From CAZYJR01 sp964647905 (GTDB lineage Bacteria > Desulfobacterota > DSM-4660 > Desulfatiglandales > HGW-15): DNA of 64,000 bases. The first letter of the stretch is position 1, and each line of letters begins with the position of its first letter. The notes beneath the pieces are model-generated. The model made no database searches. It was not told the DNA's origin and worked only from the letters and a program-made list of their open reading frames with translations. The DNA lies in contig CAZYJR010000022.1 in assembly GCA_964647905.1 (NCBI GenBank), forward strand, positions 1-64,000, given 5' to 3'. This document shows, one piece after another, positions 40,679-48,915 of this stretch. The position numbers were made by a program, and so were the translations under genes.

Positions 40679-42091
40679 TTAACGTTTGAGGTTGATCAGC
40701 TCCTGGAGCATCTGATCGGTCACCGTGATGATCTTCCCATTGGCCTGGAAGCCGCGCTGGGTGGTGATCATCTTGACGAACTCGTTGGCGATATCCACAT
40801 TGGATTGCTCCAGCGAATTGGGAGCGATGTCCCCGCATCCGTTGGTGCCGGGGTGATAGGTCGGGGCCTCGCCGCTCAGCCTGGTCACGCTGAAAAGATT
40901 CCCCCCCACCTTTTTGAGCCCCAGTGGATTGACCACCTTGGCAAGGGCCACCCTATAGAGCGGTATCACCTCCCCGTTGGAGTAAACACCGGTGATCACA
41001 CCGTCAACGTCGACATTGACTCCCTGGAGATCGCCCGCCCCGTAACCGGTGGAGCTCTGGAACACCGTGGTGGAGGACTTGCTGAACTGGGTGGTGGTGA
41101 GGGAGTCGTTGGTCCAGGTCCCGGCCCCGTCCGAGTATGCACCGAAGTTAAGGCCCACCGCCATATCCACGCCGTCTATGAACTGAGATGTAAACTGCAG
41201 GTACCCGTCATCACTGGTTGTCGCCTCGCTCCAAGAATTGAGAGTCTCATCGTCAGGGATCTCCATGGTGATTCCGCCGCCCGGGTCTATCTTGCCCGAG
41301 CTCTCCAGGAACGAGAGGGTTCCCCGGGCGAGCAGTCCGGCTGCCTCACTTCCCTTGAATCCGCTGCGCTCCTCCTCGCTGGGGTGGCATGTCACCAAGT
41401 ACTCCCATTGGTGGTTTGTTTCACCCTTGTCAAAGAAAACGGTGACATCATGAGCTTCGCCCAGGGCGTCGTAGACCTTGACCGAGCTCTGGTACAGGTA
41501 GGAGTTGGCTCCCATGGGTGATTCCGTATCATTGCCGTCCCATGACTCTTCCAGGGGTTGGTCGTTTGCTTTATCAGCGCCTTCGTCCAGATTAACAATA
41601 AGCCTTATTTGATCGCTCGCCTGAGGGGAAGAGGTGAAGGAGTCCAGCTTTATGTCTGTTATGGATCCTATGTCCTGTCCGTTTTCGTCAAGGCCCCAGC
41701 CCTGTACCACGTAACCCTCAGGATTCACCATATAGCCGTCCTTGTCGAATCGGAAGTTCCCCGCCCTGGTCAGAAATGTCGAGTTGGATTCGCTCTCTCT
41801 TGCCACGAAGAATCCGTCACCACCTATGGCGAGGTCCGTGGTGCTCGAGGTCGTCTCGAATGATCCCTGCTGGAAGCTCTGGTACACGTCGCTCAGCGTT
41901 GTTCCCTTTCCCACCTGGCTGGTGCCGGCCTGGGTGGCTATGGACTGGCTGAGGAGATCCTGGAACGTGAATGTGCTCCCCTTGAAACCTACCGTGTTTA
42001 CGTTGGCGATGTTGTCCCCGATCACCTGCATGGCTTCGCCCAGTGAGCCCAGCCCACTGATCCCCGAAAAGAGTGCGCTAGAGAGTGCCAT
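40679..42091 (-). CDS. flgE: Flagellar hook protein FlgE
   Basis: A 470-residue secreted hook protein. The N-terminal ALFSGISGLGSLGEAMQVIGDNIANVNTVGFKGS (core IGDNIANVNTVGFKGS) and C-terminal SLEQSNVDIANEFVKMITTQRGFQANGK (core VDIANEFVKMITTQRGFQA) are the axial signatures. The middle contains FlgE D1/D2 segments such as TDLAIGGDGFFVARES. It is longer than enteric FlgE (about 400 residues), with extra surface-domain sequence between 180 and 340. It is the third gene of the fliK-flgD-flgE unit. Confidence 0.95.
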   Translation of the reverse strand: MALSSALFSGISGLGSLGEAMQVIGDNIANVNTVGFKGSTFTFQDLLSQSIATQAGTSQVGKGTTLSDVYQSFQQGSFETTSSTTDLAIGGDGFFVARESESNSTFLTRAGNFRFDKDGYMVNPEGYVVQGWGLDENGQDIGSITDIKLDSFTSSPQASDQIRLIVNLDEGADKANDQPLEESWDGNDTESPMGANSYLYQSSVKVYDALGEAHDVTVFFDKGETNHQWEYLVTCHPSEEERSGFKGSEAAGLLARGTLSFLESSGKIDPGGGITMEIPDDETLNSWSEATTSDDGYLQFTSQFIDGVDMAVGLNFGAYSDGAGTWTNDSLTTTQFSKSSTTVFQSSTGYGAGDLQGVNVDVDGVITGVYSNGEVIPLYRVALAKVVNPLGLKKVGGNLFSVTRLSGEAPTYHPGTNGCGDIAPNSLEQSNVDIANEFVKMITTQRGFQANGKIITVTDQMLQELINLKR

Positions 42092-42157
42092 GGTTTTTAC
42101 CTCCTATATGGTTGTTTGTGCTAAATAAAACTCGGTCAAAAACACTGCCCGGCCGGA

Positions 42158-42844
42158 TCAGGACTCCCCGCCCGAGGAACCAGGGGCCCGGATGTCAGCC
42201 ACCTTGTTGAACTCCACAGGGGTCCCGCCCACGTAAAGCACGGGCGATTCCCCGTCCATGCGGATGCGGTCCACCCGCCCCATTATCCTGGTCTGCGGGG
42301 TGACCTTGTCCCCGTAGCCGTCCACTCCGATGACCTCGAAAGAGTAGCTCCCGGAGGGCATGCGATCGCCCGCGTCGTCCTCCCCGTCCCACACGAACTC
42401 ATGAGGCCCGCTCCCCAGATACCCAAGAGAGAGGTGTCTGACCTCATTGCCTTGGGCATCACTTATCACCGCGGTGCAAACCGCCGGCGCTTCCAATACC
42501 AGGCCCGCCCCGGAGGATCCTTCAGAGCCCAGGTGAATGGTTTCTCCGTCCGCCAGGATCTCCTTCCCTATCATGCCGATGGCCTGGAAGCGCCTCTGGT
42601 CCTCCCCGAAGGTCTTGAGGTCGTCAAGCGAGGTGTTGACGTTGTAGAGCTGCTCCAGGGAGCTGAACTGAGCGAGCTGGGATGCGAACTCCTGGCCGTC
42701 CATGGGATTCAAGGGGTCCTGGTGCTGCATCTGCGCCAGGAACATCTTGAGGAACTCGTCTCTCCCCATGGCGTCCGAGGACTTGGTGGTGTAGGAATCC
42801 AGCTCTTCGACCTTGGGAATGCCGCTGATCTGCGAGATGTCCAT
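42158..42844 (-). CDS. flgD: Hook capping/scaffolding protein FlgD
   Basis: A 228-residue scaffold protein for hook growth. The N-terminal region GRDEFLKMFLAQMQHQDPLNPMDGQEFASQLAQFSSLEQL (core AQMQHQDPLNPMDG) is the FlgD hallmark. It is followed by an Ig-like FlgD core: GPHEFVWDGEDDAGDRMPSGSYSFEV (core VWDGEDDAGDRMPSGSY). It is discarded when the hook is complete. It precedes flgE by 66 bp and follows fliK by 33 bp. Confidence 0.95.
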   Translation of the reverse strand: MDISQISGIPKVEELDSYTTKSSDAMGRDEFLKMFLAQMQHQDPLNPMDGQEFASQLAQFSSLEQLYNVNTSLDDLKTFGEDQRRFQAIGMIGKEILADGETIHLGSEGSSGAGLVLEAPAVCTAVISDAQGNEVRHLSLGYLGSGPHEFVWDGEDDAGDRMPSGSYSFEVIGVDGYGDKVTPQTRIMGRVDRIRMDGESPVLYVGGTPVEFNKVADIRAPGSSGGES

Positions 42845-42877
42845 ATGCCGCTCCTTTCATTCCGCCCCGGGACGGAC

Positions 42878-44647
42878 TCAAGCCTCCACGTCTATTCGGT
42901 AGGGCCCGTGCTTTCCCATGCGGACGGGCTTGGTTGCCTGGATGTCCCCTGCCGCATCCGAGCCGCCTCTGCGCGGACCAGCTCCCCTCCGGCCTTTTGA
43001 TCCCCCCCAGCCGTCGGCTTCGGCACCCCGGCGCTCGTTGAGCCCCACTCCCACCTCGAAGCGCTCCACCACGAATCCGAGGCCGTTCAACTGCTGCCGG
43101 AGCTGCTGTATATTGGCCTCCAGGAGCTCTTTGGCCGCCGGGTTTTCAGCTCCCAGGTGCGCGTGGAGATGTCCGTTCTTGATCACCAGGTCCAGGTCCA
43201 GACGGCCCAGATCAGGCGGAGAGATATGGATCCTGGCGTGCTGCTCGCCCGCCCTTACCATCAAGACTATCCGGTCCACTATCTTGGGCAGTGGCTCGGG
43301 CAGGGGAGGGGCCGTGGCCGCCGTCCTGGCCCCGGGTTCCGTTTGGGCGGGTCTTTCCGCGCGGTGAACCGCGAACTCCCCTGAGGAGGTGTTCCTGAAG
43401 GCGGGGATCTCTTCTGTCTTGGGCCGGGCCTCTACCTTGAGGGCCGCGTGAGCCGACCCCCGGCCTTTGTCTTGCCGGGATTCATCGGTTCCCGGTCGGA
43501 GGTTGGAAGAGGGGTCTTGTCCGGGGGCCGCCCGGCGGCCCTGGTCCTTTACGGTCAAGACGATCTTCTCGAAAAGGGCGGAGGATTCTGCCCGTGATAC
43601 GCCCTTTTGTGCTGCGGGGTCAGCCTCGCGGGCCGTCTTGAAGTTTTCCTTGTTCAGGATCTCCAGGATTCGTGCCTTCCAACCGTCTGGTCGACTCCGG
43701 GAGCGCTCCTTTTGGAGCAGCCCGAGGGTCTCGGCCGAGACTGTTGATCCGCGGTTGGGAAGGCGGATTTCCTTTGCCTCAAGGGTCTCCAGGAACCGCT
43801 TGATCTCCTGGGGCTGGATTTCCTTTTCCCGGAGCAGGGCGGATATCTCTTTCTTGAGCTCGTAGCCTGCGCCCTCCTGAGTCGCCCGGTGGAGCCTGGA
43901 TGCCAGCCTGTCCAGCCCGGCTTGTTCCAGTGTCTTTTCCAGGGAGGCGTTTTGCAGGCGTACCCCCATCTCCCTTTCCAGTATGCCGGCCAGCCTCCGG
44001 GCGGTCCCAGGACCGACCTCCTTGAAAAACCCCTTGAGGGTCCCTGCCAGCCGGTCCAGGGCCAAGTCTCCTGAACGCCCCATGGACTTTTCCACCGCCT
44101 CCTTCACCTGATCCACCCCGAGGCCCATTTTGAAGAGCATCTCCTGGACCCGGGGGATATCCGATCTGGATACCACCAGGCCGGAGGAAGTCTCTTTCCC
44201 AGCCCTTCCCGTGTGATCGAGGCGGGCCATTAGCGTGTCAAGCCTTATGAGGCCGTCCTTGTCGGCGGCCGAGCGGAGCAGGCGGTCGATTTCCTCTTGA
44301 GAGAATCCTTTGTGCTCAAGCATCCGGGCGACCGCGGCGGCTGAGGACTCAGAGAGCATCAGGCCCCCGGCAGGGAGCCCCAGTTCCCGGAGGCCTTTGA
44401 GTAGCTGCTGGAGGATGTCTTCTCCTCCCTTGCTCTCGCTTTCAGCACACCGGGGGGATTGGAACCAGGAAGCCACGTCCGTCCCTGAAAAGATGGAACG
44501 GGAGTCTCCTGCCTGACCTCCGAGATCGTCAATCAGGCGTTGGAACAGGCTGTCTCCCACTTGGGCGGGCGTGGCCTTCCTGCCGGGCAATGGGCTTGCC
44601 CCGGATATTTCCGTGGGTAACTGTATCTGGCAGGGGAGCAGGCTCAT
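42878..44647 (-). CDS. fliK: Flagellar hook-length control protein FliK
   Basis: A 589-residue secreted ruler. The C-terminal domain (about 485-575) is clear: ILMVRAGEQHARIHISPPDLGRLDLDLVIKNGHLHAHLGAENPAAKELLEANIQQLRQQLNGLGFVVERFEV (core AKELLEANIQQLRQQLNGLG). The rest is long, helical and Arg/Glu/Ser-rich with little conservation, as usual for rulers. It is longer than enteric FliK (about 405), which would fit a long hook or a different ruler scale. ATG at 44647 has GGAGG 4 nt upstream and a sigma-54 promoter at 44691-44706. Genes flgD and flgE follow. Confidence 0.88.
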   Translation of the reverse strand: MSLLPCQIQLPTEISGASPLPGRKATPAQVGDSLFQRLIDDLGGQAGDSRSIFSGTDVASWFQSPRCAESESKGGEDILQQLLKGLRELGLPAGGLMLSESSAAAVARMLEHKGFSQEEIDRLLRSAADKDGLIRLDTLMARLDHTGRAGKETSSGLVVSRSDIPRVQEMLFKMGLGVDQVKEAVEKSMGRSGDLALDRLAGTLKGFFKEVGPGTARRLAGILEREMGVRLQNASLEKTLEQAGLDRLASRLHRATQEGAGYELKKEISALLREKEIQPQEIKRFLETLEAKEIRLPNRGSTVSAETLGLLQKERSRSRPDGWKARILEILNKENFKTAREADPAAQKGVSRAESSALFEKIVLTVKDQGRRAAPGQDPSSNLRPGTDESRQDKGRGSAHAALKVEARPKTEEIPAFRNTSSGEFAVHRAERPAQTEPGARTAATAPPLPEPLPKIVDRIVLMVRAGEQHARIHISPPDLGRLDLDLVIKNGHLHAHLGAENPAAKELLEANIQQLRQQLNGLGFVVERFEVGVGLNERRGAEADGWGGSKGRRGAGPRRGGSDAAGDIQATKPVRMGKHGPYRIDVEA

Positions 44648-44690
44648 GACGCCTCCTAAAGGCTTCTTCCGGGTGTTCGGCCCGGATAAA

Positions 44691-44706
44691 AGCAACCCCC
44701 ATGCCA
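44691..44706 (-). promoter_or_regulatory. Sigma-54 promoter of fliK-flgD-flgE
   Basis: On the minus strand TGGCATGGGGGTTGCT matches TGGCA-N6-TTGCW with correct GG/GC spacing; the start would be near 44680, 33 nt before fliK. The rest of the 210-bp gap between fliK and the MotE-like gene shows no gene. Confidence 0.78.
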
Positions 44707-44857
44707 TTGGGTTCGTTTCTTTTATAGGTGTGTAATAATTGATTAATCGGCTTGGTGTCTCTCAGCCTGGGAGGTGCCGCGGCCGGCATGATTTGCCATC
44801 TCACGGGGCCGGGGGGAAAGAATTGCCGCAGTGGGGTCGGGTGCCGGGGGTCGGGGG

Positions 44858-45490
44858 TCAGGGGTTGCTCAGGCGCTCGCTTATCAAGGCGCCCAGTTCG
44901 GGGTCCATGGCCGCCAGTATCAGCCCGGCGGACTTGCCTCTCATGTTTGCCAGGATGCGCACCACGGTAGGGATCTCCAGCTTGCTCATTATGGCGGCGG
45001 CACGCTGGGGTTCCATTGCCTGGTATACGGAGACCAGGTGCTGGACCTTCTGGTCGTTCAAGGCCTCCTCCCGCTCGGCAAGCTTCTTGGCAAAGGCGGT
45101 CAGCTCGGCCTGGATCTCTTCCAGCTCCGCCATCTTGCGGTCCACCTCCTCCTGGAGGGGGACGAGTTGCTCTTCGCGTCTCCTTAGCTCTTCCTCCCAC
45201 TTGCGAAGGCGCTCCTCCTTCTCCCTGAGGAGGCGCTCCCTTTCGGCCGTGGAAGCCGCCCGGGGTCCTGATTCCTGCTCAGCGCCCGCAGTCCCGGCAC
45301 CGGAAAGGGAAAAGGGCAGACCCTGGATGTAGAGCCCGCTCACCAATATCTTGGCCAGCAGGAGCAAACCCAGGAGGACGCCCGCGAGCAGCAGGGGCCT
45401 GGCACGTATCAGAGAGGGCTTCTCCCGTGCCTTAGAATCGCTGTCTCGTCCAGGATCTTCCGTTCCTGACGCCTCTGTTCGCTGAGCCAT
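44858..45490 (-). CDS. MotE-like / MgtE-N-domain flagellar protein
   Basis: A 210-residue protein with one span (about residues 33-52, LLLAGVLLGLLLLAKILVSG), a long charged coiled coil (about 75-150, ERERLLREKEERLRKWEEEL) and a C-terminal domain of the MgtE-N/FliG type (LVSVYQAMEPQRAAAIMSKLEIPTVVRILANMRGKSAGLILAAM; core VRILANMRGKSAGLIL). Similar proteins (MotE in Sinorhizobium) act as chaperones for periplasmic motility proteins. It is last in the flgB-to-fliJ unit. The only plausible start, ATG 45490, overlaps fliJ by 82 bp, unusually long, and no good ribosome site is visible. Confidence 0.75.
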   Translation of the reverse strand: MAQRTEASGTEDPGRDSDSKAREKPSLIRARPLLLAGVLLGLLLLAKILVSGLYIQGLPFSLSGAGTAGAEQESGPRAASTAERERLLREKEERLRKWEEELRRREEQLVPLQEEVDRKMAELEEIQAELTAFAKKLAEREEALNDQKVQHLVSVYQAMEPQRAAAIMSKLEIPTVVRILANMRGKSAGLILAAMDPELGALISERLSNP

Positions 45491-45852
45491 GTCTCGTAGT
45501 CCTTCTCTTTCAGTTTCTCCATTATGCTATGGGCGCGGGTCCTTTCCAGGAGGTCCTGGAGGCGTTTTTCCACTTCCTGTTCCCCGGCCCTGACTTCCTC
45601 TTCCTTGGCTTGTATCCGCCGACCCAGTGCGCTCAAGTAGTCCGCGTGATTCCTTATGGCATCGGCGCCAACCGGGCCTCTCCGCACCCTGGCGAATGAC
45701 TCCAAGGCCTTTTGCTGTTCCGCCCGGAGAGCGGCAAGGGTTTCGTTTGCCTCCCTCAGGCGCTCCCTCGCTCCGGCCAAGGCTATCTGGGCCTGCTCCT
45801 TTTGGTGGGCCCGGTAGGACAGCAGGCTCTCGAACCTGAAGGAAAACCCCAT
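45409..45852 (-). CDS. fliJ: Flagellar export stalk protein FliJ
   Basis: A 147-residue coiled-coil protein, the central stalk of the FliI ATPase. It begins FSFRFESLLSYRAHQKEQAQIALAGARERL (core FRFESLLSYRAHQKEQAQ), the FliJ start motif, and remains helical with heptad-like Leu/Ala spacing to KEKDYETWLSEQRRQERKILDE. It lies 3 bp after fliI. Its 3' end overlaps the MotE-like gene by 82 bp in another frame. Confidence 0.88.
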   Translation of the reverse strand: MGFSFRFESLLSYRAHQKEQAQIALAGARERLREANETLAALRAEQQKALESFARVRRGPVGADAIRNHADYLSALGRRIQAKEEEVRAGEQEVEKRLQDLLERTRAHSIMEKLKEKDYETWLSEQRRQERKILDETAILRHGRSPL

Positions 45853-45855
45853 GAG

Positions 45856-47196
45856 TTATTGTCCCAGCTTCCTTACCTTCAACAGCCTGGTCATGGCCTT
45901 GACCCCTTCGGCCAACGGCGCAGGCTTGTCCACCGGTTGGACAAGGAAGTCTCTGAGGTCGTCGATCATGTCCAGGGCATAGTCGGTTCGCTTGTTGGTC
46001 CCTCTTTCATAGGCCCCTACGTTCACCAGGTCCTCGATCTTTTCATAGTCCGCCAGGAGCGATCTGAACTCGTGGGCCTTTTCCTGGTGGTCCTTGGACG
46101 CCACCTCGGCCATGAGGCGGCTCACACTGGAGAGGACGTCCACTGCCGGGTAGTGCCCCCTGGCGGCCAGGCGCCTGTCCAGGACGATGTGACCGTCCAC
46201 TATTGAACGGACCGCGTCCGCTATGGGTTCGTTCATGTCGTCGCCCTCCACCAGGACCGTGTAGATGCCGGTTATGGAGCCCTTGGTCCCGTTGGTACCG
46301 GCCCGCTCCAGCAGGCGGGGCAGATGGGCGAAAGTGCTGGGGGGATACGCCTTGCTCGTGGGCGGCTCGCCCGCTGCCAGGCCCACCTCCCGGACCGCCA
46401 TGGCGAACCTGGTGACCGAGTCCATCATCAAGAGAAGGTCCTTGCCGCGGTCCCTGAAGAACTCGGCTGCGGCCGCGGCCAAATAGGCCCCCCGCATTCG
46501 TGCGAGCGGTGAGGAGTCCGAAGTGGCCACCACCACCACGGATCGCTTCAGTCCCTCCTCCCCCAGGTCCCGCTCTATGAACTCCCTGACCTCTCTTCCC
46601 CGCTCACCGATCAAGGCGATTACGTTTACGTCCGCCTCGGTGTACCTGGCCATCATCCCGAGAAGGACGCTCTTTCCCACCCCTGATCCGGCCATTATGG
46701 CGGCCCGCTGGCCCTTGGCCAGGGTGACCAGGCAGTTTATGGACTGCACCCCCACGTCCAGGGGCCGGCGTATGCGGGCCCGGCCCAGCGGGTTCAAAGG
46801 TTCGGCGTAGAGCGGGAGCCTCGCCTCCGGCACCAGGGGCGGGCCGCCGTCCAGGGGGCGGCCCAGGCCGTCGATTACCCGGCCCTTCATATCCGAGCCC
46901 ACACCCACCAGTGCGTTGTAGTTCTCGGCGACCACGGTGCTGCCCGGCTCCACCCCCTCTGCTTGTCCCAGAGGCATCAGGAGGAGCCGTCCGTCCCTGA
47001 ATCCCACCACCTCGACCATCACGCCGGGGCGCCCCTTGCCGAGGGGGATGACCCGGCATATTCCGCCGACCGGCATGGCAGGGCCGTCTGCCTCCAGGAT
47101 GGTGCCTATAACCTTTGTGATCCGCCCTTCGGTGGTTATCAGGGACGCCGCCTCAACGGCCTCGAAATACTTGCTCAGGTCCAGGCCGGCGCTCAT
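45856..47196 (-). CDS. fliI: Flagellum-specific export ATPase FliI
   Basis: A 446-residue F1-beta-like ATPase of the export apparatus. GQRAAIMAGSGVGKSVLLGMMARYTEADVNVIALIGERGREVREFIERDLG contains the P-loop (AGSGVGKSVLLGM) and catalytic Glu in GERGREV. DLLLMMDSVTRFAMAVREVGLAAGEPPTSKAYPPSTFAHLPRLLERAG (core LAAGEPPTSKAYPPS) is the type III ATPase signature, which separates it from ATP synthase. The P-loop has Val after GKS. It overlaps fliH by 4 bp and precedes fliJ. Confidence 0.95.
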   Translation of the reverse strand: MSAGLDLSKYFEAVEAASLITTEGRITKVIGTILEADGPAMPVGGICRVIPLGKGRPGVMVEVVGFRDGRLLLMPLGQAEGVEPGSTVVAENYNALVGVGSDMKGRVIDGLGRPLDGGPPLVPEARLPLYAEPLNPLGRARIRRPLDVGVQSINCLVTLAKGQRAAIMAGSGVGKSVLLGMMARYTEADVNVIALIGERGREVREFIERDLGEEGLKRSVVVVATSDSSPLARMRGAYLAAAAAEFFRDRGKDLLLMMDSVTRFAMAVREVGLAAGEPPTSKAYPPSTFAHLPRLLERAGTNGTKGSITGIYTVLVEGDDMNEPIADAVRSIVDGHIVLDRRLAARGHYPAVDVLSSVSRLMAEVASKDHQEKAHEFRSLLADYEKIEDLVNVGAYERGTNKRTDYALDMIDDLRDFLVQPVDKPAPLAEGVKAMTRLLKVRKLGQ

Positions 47197-47915
47197 GAGC
47201 CCTCCGGCTCAGGGGACGCAAAGGCCCTTTCAATCTCCCTTTCCACCACTTTGAGTTGTTCGGAAACGGTGGCGTTTATGCGGCCGAACCCGGTCTCCAG
47301 CATGCACCCGCCCCTTTCGACAGCCTGGTCCTCGACCACCTGTATCCGCCCTCCCTCTGTCATGGATGCCAGTTCCGGCATTATGCGCTGCATTTCCTCC
47401 ATGTCCTCGGGATTCAAGGAGATTCGAAGCCTGCTCCTGTCCGAGACGAACTCCAACGCCCTTCGCACCGTATGCCGGATCACCTCGGGGTCCGTTCGTA
47501 TCTCCTCACCCACGATGCGCTTGGCGATCAGGGTGCTGAGGGCGGCAAGGTCCCGCTCCGCCTCACGCATGATTGCTCTCTTGAACTCCTGGAGCTCGCT
47601 CAAGACAGCGTTCACCTGGTTTCTCTGCTGCGAGAGTTGCTTCTCTTCCAATTCCAGGCCGTCTTTTCTGCCCTGCTCGAATCCCTTCTCATATGCCTCT
47701 CGTTCCAGGCGCGAGAGCCTCTCTTCAATGCTTTCGCTTTCCCCTGTGCTATTCTGGAGGGAAGTATCCTCTCCTCCCGGCCCGCAGGGGAGCCTGACGC
47801 TGCCTGAACCGGGTGCGGCAACCGGATCGGGCCCGGATGTCTCCACTGCCTCGGGGTCGAAGGCATGGATCCTGAAAGCCACTTCTCCGCCCTTGATTAT
47901 GTTAGACGAGGACAT
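47193..47915 (-). CDS. fliH: FliI regulator / export stator FliH
   Basis: A 240-residue peripheral stalk that holds FliI and links it to FliN. An N-terminal region with AFRIHAFDPEAVE is followed by a Gln/Glu-rich coiled coil (residues 75-130, EERLSRLEREAYEKGFEQGR). The C-terminal domain contains AALSTLIAKRIVGEEIRTDPEVIRHTVRRALE and GGCMLETGFGRINATVSEQL (core CMLETGFGRINATVSEQL), typical of FliH. It overlaps fliG by 14 bp and fliI by 4 bp. Confidence 0.88.
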   Translation of the reverse strand: MSSSNIIKGGEVAFRIHAFDPEAVETSGPDPVAAPGSGSVRLPCGPGGEDTSLQNSTGESESIEERLSRLEREAYEKGFEQGRKDGLELEEKQLSQQRNQVNAVLSELQEFKRAIMREAERDLAALSTLIAKRIVGEEIRTDPEVIRHTVRRALEFVSDRSRLRISLNPEDMEEMQRIMPELASMTEGGRIQVVEDQAVERGGCMLETGFGRINATVSEQLKVVEREIERAFASPEPEGS

Positions 47916-48915
47916 CGTCGCCTCCCTTGCTCCCCAGCACTATCTTTCCTTCCTCCTCCAGGCGTCTGGCAGTCTTGAGTATGTTCTGCTGTGCCTGCTC
48001 CACGTCTCTCAGGCGCACCGGCCCCATGACGTCCATGTCCTCTTTCATCATTTGAGCGGCCCGCTGGCTCACATTGCTGAAGATCTTATCGGCCAGCGCC
48101 TCGCTGGCGGTCTTCAGGGACAGGATCAGTTCGTCGTTGCTGATCTCCTTTAGCAGCGTGCGTATGGAGCGGTCGTCCAGGTGGATCAAGTCCTCGAAAA
48201 CGAACATGGACTGGCGGATTTCCTCGGCAAGCTCCTCGCGCTCGCTCTCTATGTGCTCCAGTATCGAACTCTCGGTCTTCTGGTCCAGTTGATTCATTAT
48301 CTCTGCGGCGGCCTGGATCCCGCCCAGCTTCTCGTCCGATTCCTTGCCTATGTCGGCTATCTGGTCAACTATGACCTCCTGGATCTCGTCCACGATCTCG
48401 TCCGGGACGTTGTCCAGTTCGGCTATTCTGACCACCACCTCGCTTTGGACCGATTCGGGCAGCAGTTGAATCACCTCAGCCGCCATCTGGTGGCTGAGGT
48501 TGACCAGGATCAGGGCGACGGTCTGCGGGTGCTCGTCGATAAGCATGTTGGCCAGGACCTGCGGGCTCAAGTTCTTGAGCATATCAAACGGCCTTCCGCC
48601 CTTGTCGGTAGTGAATTCGCTCAGAAGGGTGTCGGCCTTACGGGAGTCGAATGCCTGGCTCACGGTGCGCTTGAAGAAGTTCGTTCCGCTGACTCCCAGC
48701 AGATTGCTTTGGCGGTAGGCCGCGAAGAACTCATCCATTATCGTGCCGATGACATTCGCATCCACGTTCTTGATCTGGGCCATGTGCTCCCCTATGAGCT
48801 TGACCTCGTTCTCGTCCAGGTGCTTGAAGACATGGGTGGCGTATTTCTCTCCCATCACCATGAGAAGCAGGGCGGCCTTCTTGGGCCCGTTTATGTCCCG
48901 GATCAGATCCGCCAA
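47902..48915 (-). CDS. fliG: Flagellar motor switch protein FliG
   Basis: A 337-residue torque-generating rotor protein. It opens INGPKKAALLLMVMGEKYATHVFKHLDENEV (core GPKKAALLLMVMGE), contains the EHPQTVALILVNL motif near residue 130 and ends with the charged torque helix domain (LIHLDDRSIRTLLKEISNDELILSLKTASEALADKIFSNVSQRAAQMMKEDM; core DRSIRTLLKEISNDEL). The start appears to be TTG at 48915, directly after the fliF stop (TAATTG), which would link its translation to fliF. It overlaps fliH by 14 bp. Confidence 0.95.
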   Translation of the reverse strand: MADLIRDINGPKKAALLLMVMGEKYATHVFKHLDENEVKLIGEHMAQIKNVDANVIGTIMDEFFAAYRQSNLLGVSGTNFFKRTVSQAFDSRKADTLLSEFTTDKGGRPFDMLKNLSPQVLANMLIDEHPQTVALILVNLSHQMAAEVIQLLPESVQSEVVVRIAELDNVPDEIVDEIQEVIVDQIADIGKESDEKLGGIQAAAEIMNQLDQKTESSILEHIESEREELAEEIRQSMFVFEDLIHLDDRSIRTLLKEISNDELILSLKTASEALADKIFSNVSQRAAQMMKEDMDVMGPVRLRDVEQAQQNILKTARRLEEEGKIVLGSKGGDDVLV

